Source: Streptomyces genisteinicus
Lineage (GTDB): Bacteria > Actinomycetota > Actinomycetes > Streptomycetales > Streptomycetaceae
Reading direction: 5' to 3'
Assembly: GCF_014489615.1 (NCBI RefSeq)
Contig: NZ_CP060825.1
Coordinates: 5,936,001 to 6,000,000, forward strand
Length of the DNA stretch: 64,000 nt
This document shows, piece by piece, positions 62,488 through 64,000 of the stretch. How positions within the stretch are numbered: the stretch's first letter is position 1; every line of letters begins with the position of its first letter. The notes under the pieces are model-generated. The model had not been told where the DNA came from and ran no database searches. It saw nothing but the letters and a program-made list of their open reading frames with translations. Made by a program: the position numbers and the translations under genes.

Positions 62488-63522
62488 CTAGTTCCCGGCT
62501 GGGGCACCGAGGGAGGAACGCTCCCGCAGCGGCATGGGGACCCGGTGGACGATCGGGTCGAGGGGCCCTCCGCGCAGGATGAGCTCCACGGCCAGGCGTC
62601 CGAGCTGGTAGTGCGGCAGCTTCAGCGTGGTGAGCGCGGGCCGCAGCACGGAGGCGATGTCCTGGTCGTCGAACGAGATCACAGACACGTCTCCGGGCAC
62701 CGACAGCCCCGCCTCGGCGAGCGCCTGGTAGGCGCCGAAGGACACCCTGTCGGCCAGGCACACCAGCGCCCGGGGGCGGGTCCCGGCCGCCAGCAGGACG
62801 GACACCTCCCGGTAGCCGTCCAGCGTGTCCCAGTCGCATTCGATGACGCCGTCCAGGCGGGCGCCGCCCTCGCGCAGCACTTCCTCAAGGCCGCGCATGC
62901 GTTCGTTGCCGGCGATGATCCCCTCGGGCGTGGCCGGGACGGCCTGGTGGCCGCCGATCGCCCAGATGCCCTGGGTGTGGCCGGCCGCGAGCAGGGCGCG
63001 GGCCGCGTCCCGGCCGGCCTCCAGCTCGTCCGGGATGACGGAGGGGGCGTCGAAGCCGGGGGCCAGACAGTTCAGCAGCACCACGCGGCGGCCGAACAGC
63101 TCCTTGGGAGGAGTGACGTACCGGGTGAACATCGTCGCGTAGATCACCGCGTCCACCTGGCGGTCCAGCAGCGCGTGGACCAGCGAGGACTCGGCGGCGC
63201 GGTCGCCGCCCGCCTCGGTGATGAACAGCAGGTTGTCCCGCTCGCGGGCGGCCTCCATGGCGCCGCGGATGACGTCGCCGGCGAACGGGGTGGTGGTGAT
63301 CCGGTCCGAGACGAACCCGATGGTCTGCGTGGACTTCGTCCGCAGGCTGCGCGCGGTGACGTTCGGGCGGTAGCCCAGCTGCCTGGCCGCTTCCAGGACC
63401 CGTTCCCGGGAGGCGTCGGAGATGCGCATGTCGGTACGGCCGGACAGGGCGAACGACGCGGTCGTCGGCGATACGCCCGCCTCGCGGGCGACGTCGGCCA
63501 TGGTCACGCGGCGTTCGGACAT
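62488..63522 (-). CDS. LacI-family repressor of the fructoside operon
   Basis: A 344-residue LacI protein: HTH VTMADVAREAGVSPTTASFALSG, hinge helix ISDASRERVLEAARQLGYRPN and a periplasmic-binding-fold effector domain (SVISFDDQDIASVLRP). Palindromic sites with TAAATCGR cores lie just upstream of it and before the divergent secreted-protein gene, indicating autoregulation and control of both sides. Confidence 0.93.
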   Translation of the reverse strand: MSERRVTMADVAREAGVSPTTASFALSGRTDMRISDASRERVLEAARQLGYRPNVTARSLRTKSTQTIGFVSDRITTTPFAGDVIRGAMEAARERDNLLFITEAGGDRAAESSLVHALLDRQVDAVIYATMFTRYVTPPKELFGRRVVLLNCLAPGFDAPSVIPDELEAGRDAARALLAAGHTQGIWAIGGHQAVPATPEGIIAGNERMRGLEEVLREGGARLDGVIECDWDTLDGYREVSVLLAAGTRPRALVCLADRVSFGAYQALAEAGLSVPGDVSVISFDDQDIASVLRPALTTLKLPHYQLGRLAVELILRGGPLDPIVHRVPMPLRERSSLGAPAGN

Positions 63523-63542
63523 CGGTGGATCAGCTCCGCTCG

Positions 63543-63558
63543 GCTAAATCGGATTAGC
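63543..63558. promoter_or_regulatory. LacI-type operator, copy 1
   Basis: GCTAAATCGGATTAGC, near-perfect 16-bp palindrome 20 bp before the LacI start. Confidence 0.8.
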
Positions 63559-63638
63559 AAGATGCGATGAGATTGCTTCACTCGTCATGCGCTGTCAACA
63601 CCCCGGACATCTCGTCTGCGTAACGGTGACTTTCTGTA

Positions 63639-63647
63639 CCGATTTAC
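63639..63647. promoter_or_regulatory. LacI operator half-site
   Basis: CCGATTTAC, reverse complement of the TAAATCGG core, between the two full operator sites. Confidence 0.45.
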
Positions 63648-63733
63648 AAACCTATGGGTAGCGCGAAGATGAGATTCGTATGCGTTAGCTCTTGCTTTAG
63701 CGGCGACGGCGCCCGAACCATGCCGACCCATCA

Positions 63734-63749
63734 CCTAAATCGAATTGGC
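63734..63749. promoter_or_regulatory. LacI-type operator, copy 2
   Basis: CCTAAATCGAATTGGC, same core as copy 1, about 45 bp before the secreted-protein start. Confidence 0.75.
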
Positions 63750-63791
63750 AGGCCGTCAGGTCGCCGTCTGTCACGCAGCCCAGGAGGCAGC

Positions 63792-64000
63792 ATGAGGAGA
63801 AGAACCGCCCTCAGGGTCGTATCCGCCGCCGTCGGCGGTGCCGTCGTGCCGCTCTCGTTCGCACCCGCTTTCGCCGCCACCGGCGGCCAGCCCGAAGGCC
63901 CCCAAAAGCCCACCGCCCGCTGGGACTTCGACGAACGGTCCGGCGCGGTCGCCCGCGAGGCGGTCTCCGGATCGGCCGCCCCGGTGGACTACGTCTTCAA
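63792..64000 (+). CDS. Secreted protein, probable extracellular fructan-degrading enzyme, 3' end outside window
   Basis: The first 69 residues of a secreted protein from ATG 63792 (CAGGAGG upstream). The signal peptide has twin-arginine-like RRRTALRVVSAAVGGAVVPLSFAPAFAA, then a mature start with ARWDFDERSGAVAREAVSG, reminiscent of a concanavalin-like (laminin G/pentraxin) domain. Controlled with the LacI operon through copy 2 of the operator. A levanase/inulinase with an N-terminal binding domain is a reasonable guess, but the catalytic part is not in view. Confidence 0.7.
   Translation, partial: MRRRTALRVVSAAVGGAVVPLSFAPAFAATGGQPEGPQKPTARWDFDERSGAVAREAVSGSAAPVDYVF

Overview
The window is high-GC actinobacterial DNA, almost certainly Streptomyces. 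Genes are packed with ATGA/GTGA overlaps. There is a SARP activator, a gamma-butyrolactone (AfsA plus ArpA-type receptor) signalling locus, rare TTA codons confined to regulatory and signalling genes, an XRE/DUF397 pair and a 7Fe ferredoxin.

Layout. (1) 1-4260: left flank with the 3' part of a MetRS-like gene, a PLP dehydratase, DUF4259, and an XRE-DUF397 pair. (2) about 4320-46820: one large biosynthetic locus. It recombines the complete valanimycin-type azoxy toolkit with fatty-acid and polyketide machinery. The azoxy genes are homologues of VlmA (seryl-tRNA:hydroxylamine transferase), VlmL (SerRS), VlmH/VlmR (amine N-hydroxylase and flavin reductase), VlmO (membrane N-N bond-forming protein), VlmB (diiron azoxy-forming enzyme), VlmJ (kinase) and VlmK (MmgE/PrpD lyase). 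The chain-building genes are a carboxyltransferase with epsilon subunit, FabH, FabF-type KS, ACPs, FabI, desaturase, aldehyde dehydrogenase, aminotransferase, a type I PKS, an acyl ligase, a thioesterase, a P450 and exporters. (3) 46937-50050: drug exporter, small membrane protein, TetR regulator. (4) 50052-55803: a PIMT-like methyltransferase / radical SAM / DUF6415-like / HTH-TPR / HAD locus split by a fresh IS5-family insertion. (5) 56446-64000: a fructan/fructoside utilisation operon (PfkB kinase, GH32, ABC importer, LacI) and the start of a secreted protein.

Proposed logic of the cluster (inference from families). Acyl chains are made from malonyl-CoA, reduced to an aldehyde and transaminated to a long-chain amine. 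The amine is N-hydroxylated and O-acylated with serine taken from Ser-tRNA. It is then rearranged to an N-N bond and oxidised to an azoxy group. The serine hydroxyl is phosphorylated and eliminated to an alkene. The PKS, ligase, LLM enzyme and P450 extend or tailor the product. An alkyl- or alkenyl-azoxy compound related to valanimycin/elaiomycin/azodyrecin is expected; the exact product cannot be read from sequence.

Most striking observation: at 8069-8816 lie six tandem, near-identical 93-nt tRNA(Ser)-like genes (131-bp period, minus strand). They carry serine identity features but have a 21-nt anticodon arm that cannot form a normal anticodon loop. They lie next to the seryl-tRNA-dependent transferase gene, in a cluster that encodes its own SerRS. 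They also share a promoter signature (RTCAG boxes every 11 bp, then a CANNNT-like -10 element) with five other cluster promoters. This suggests a dedicated, non-decoding seryl-carrier RNA that diverts serine into secondary metabolism, switched on with the cluster by the SARP activator.
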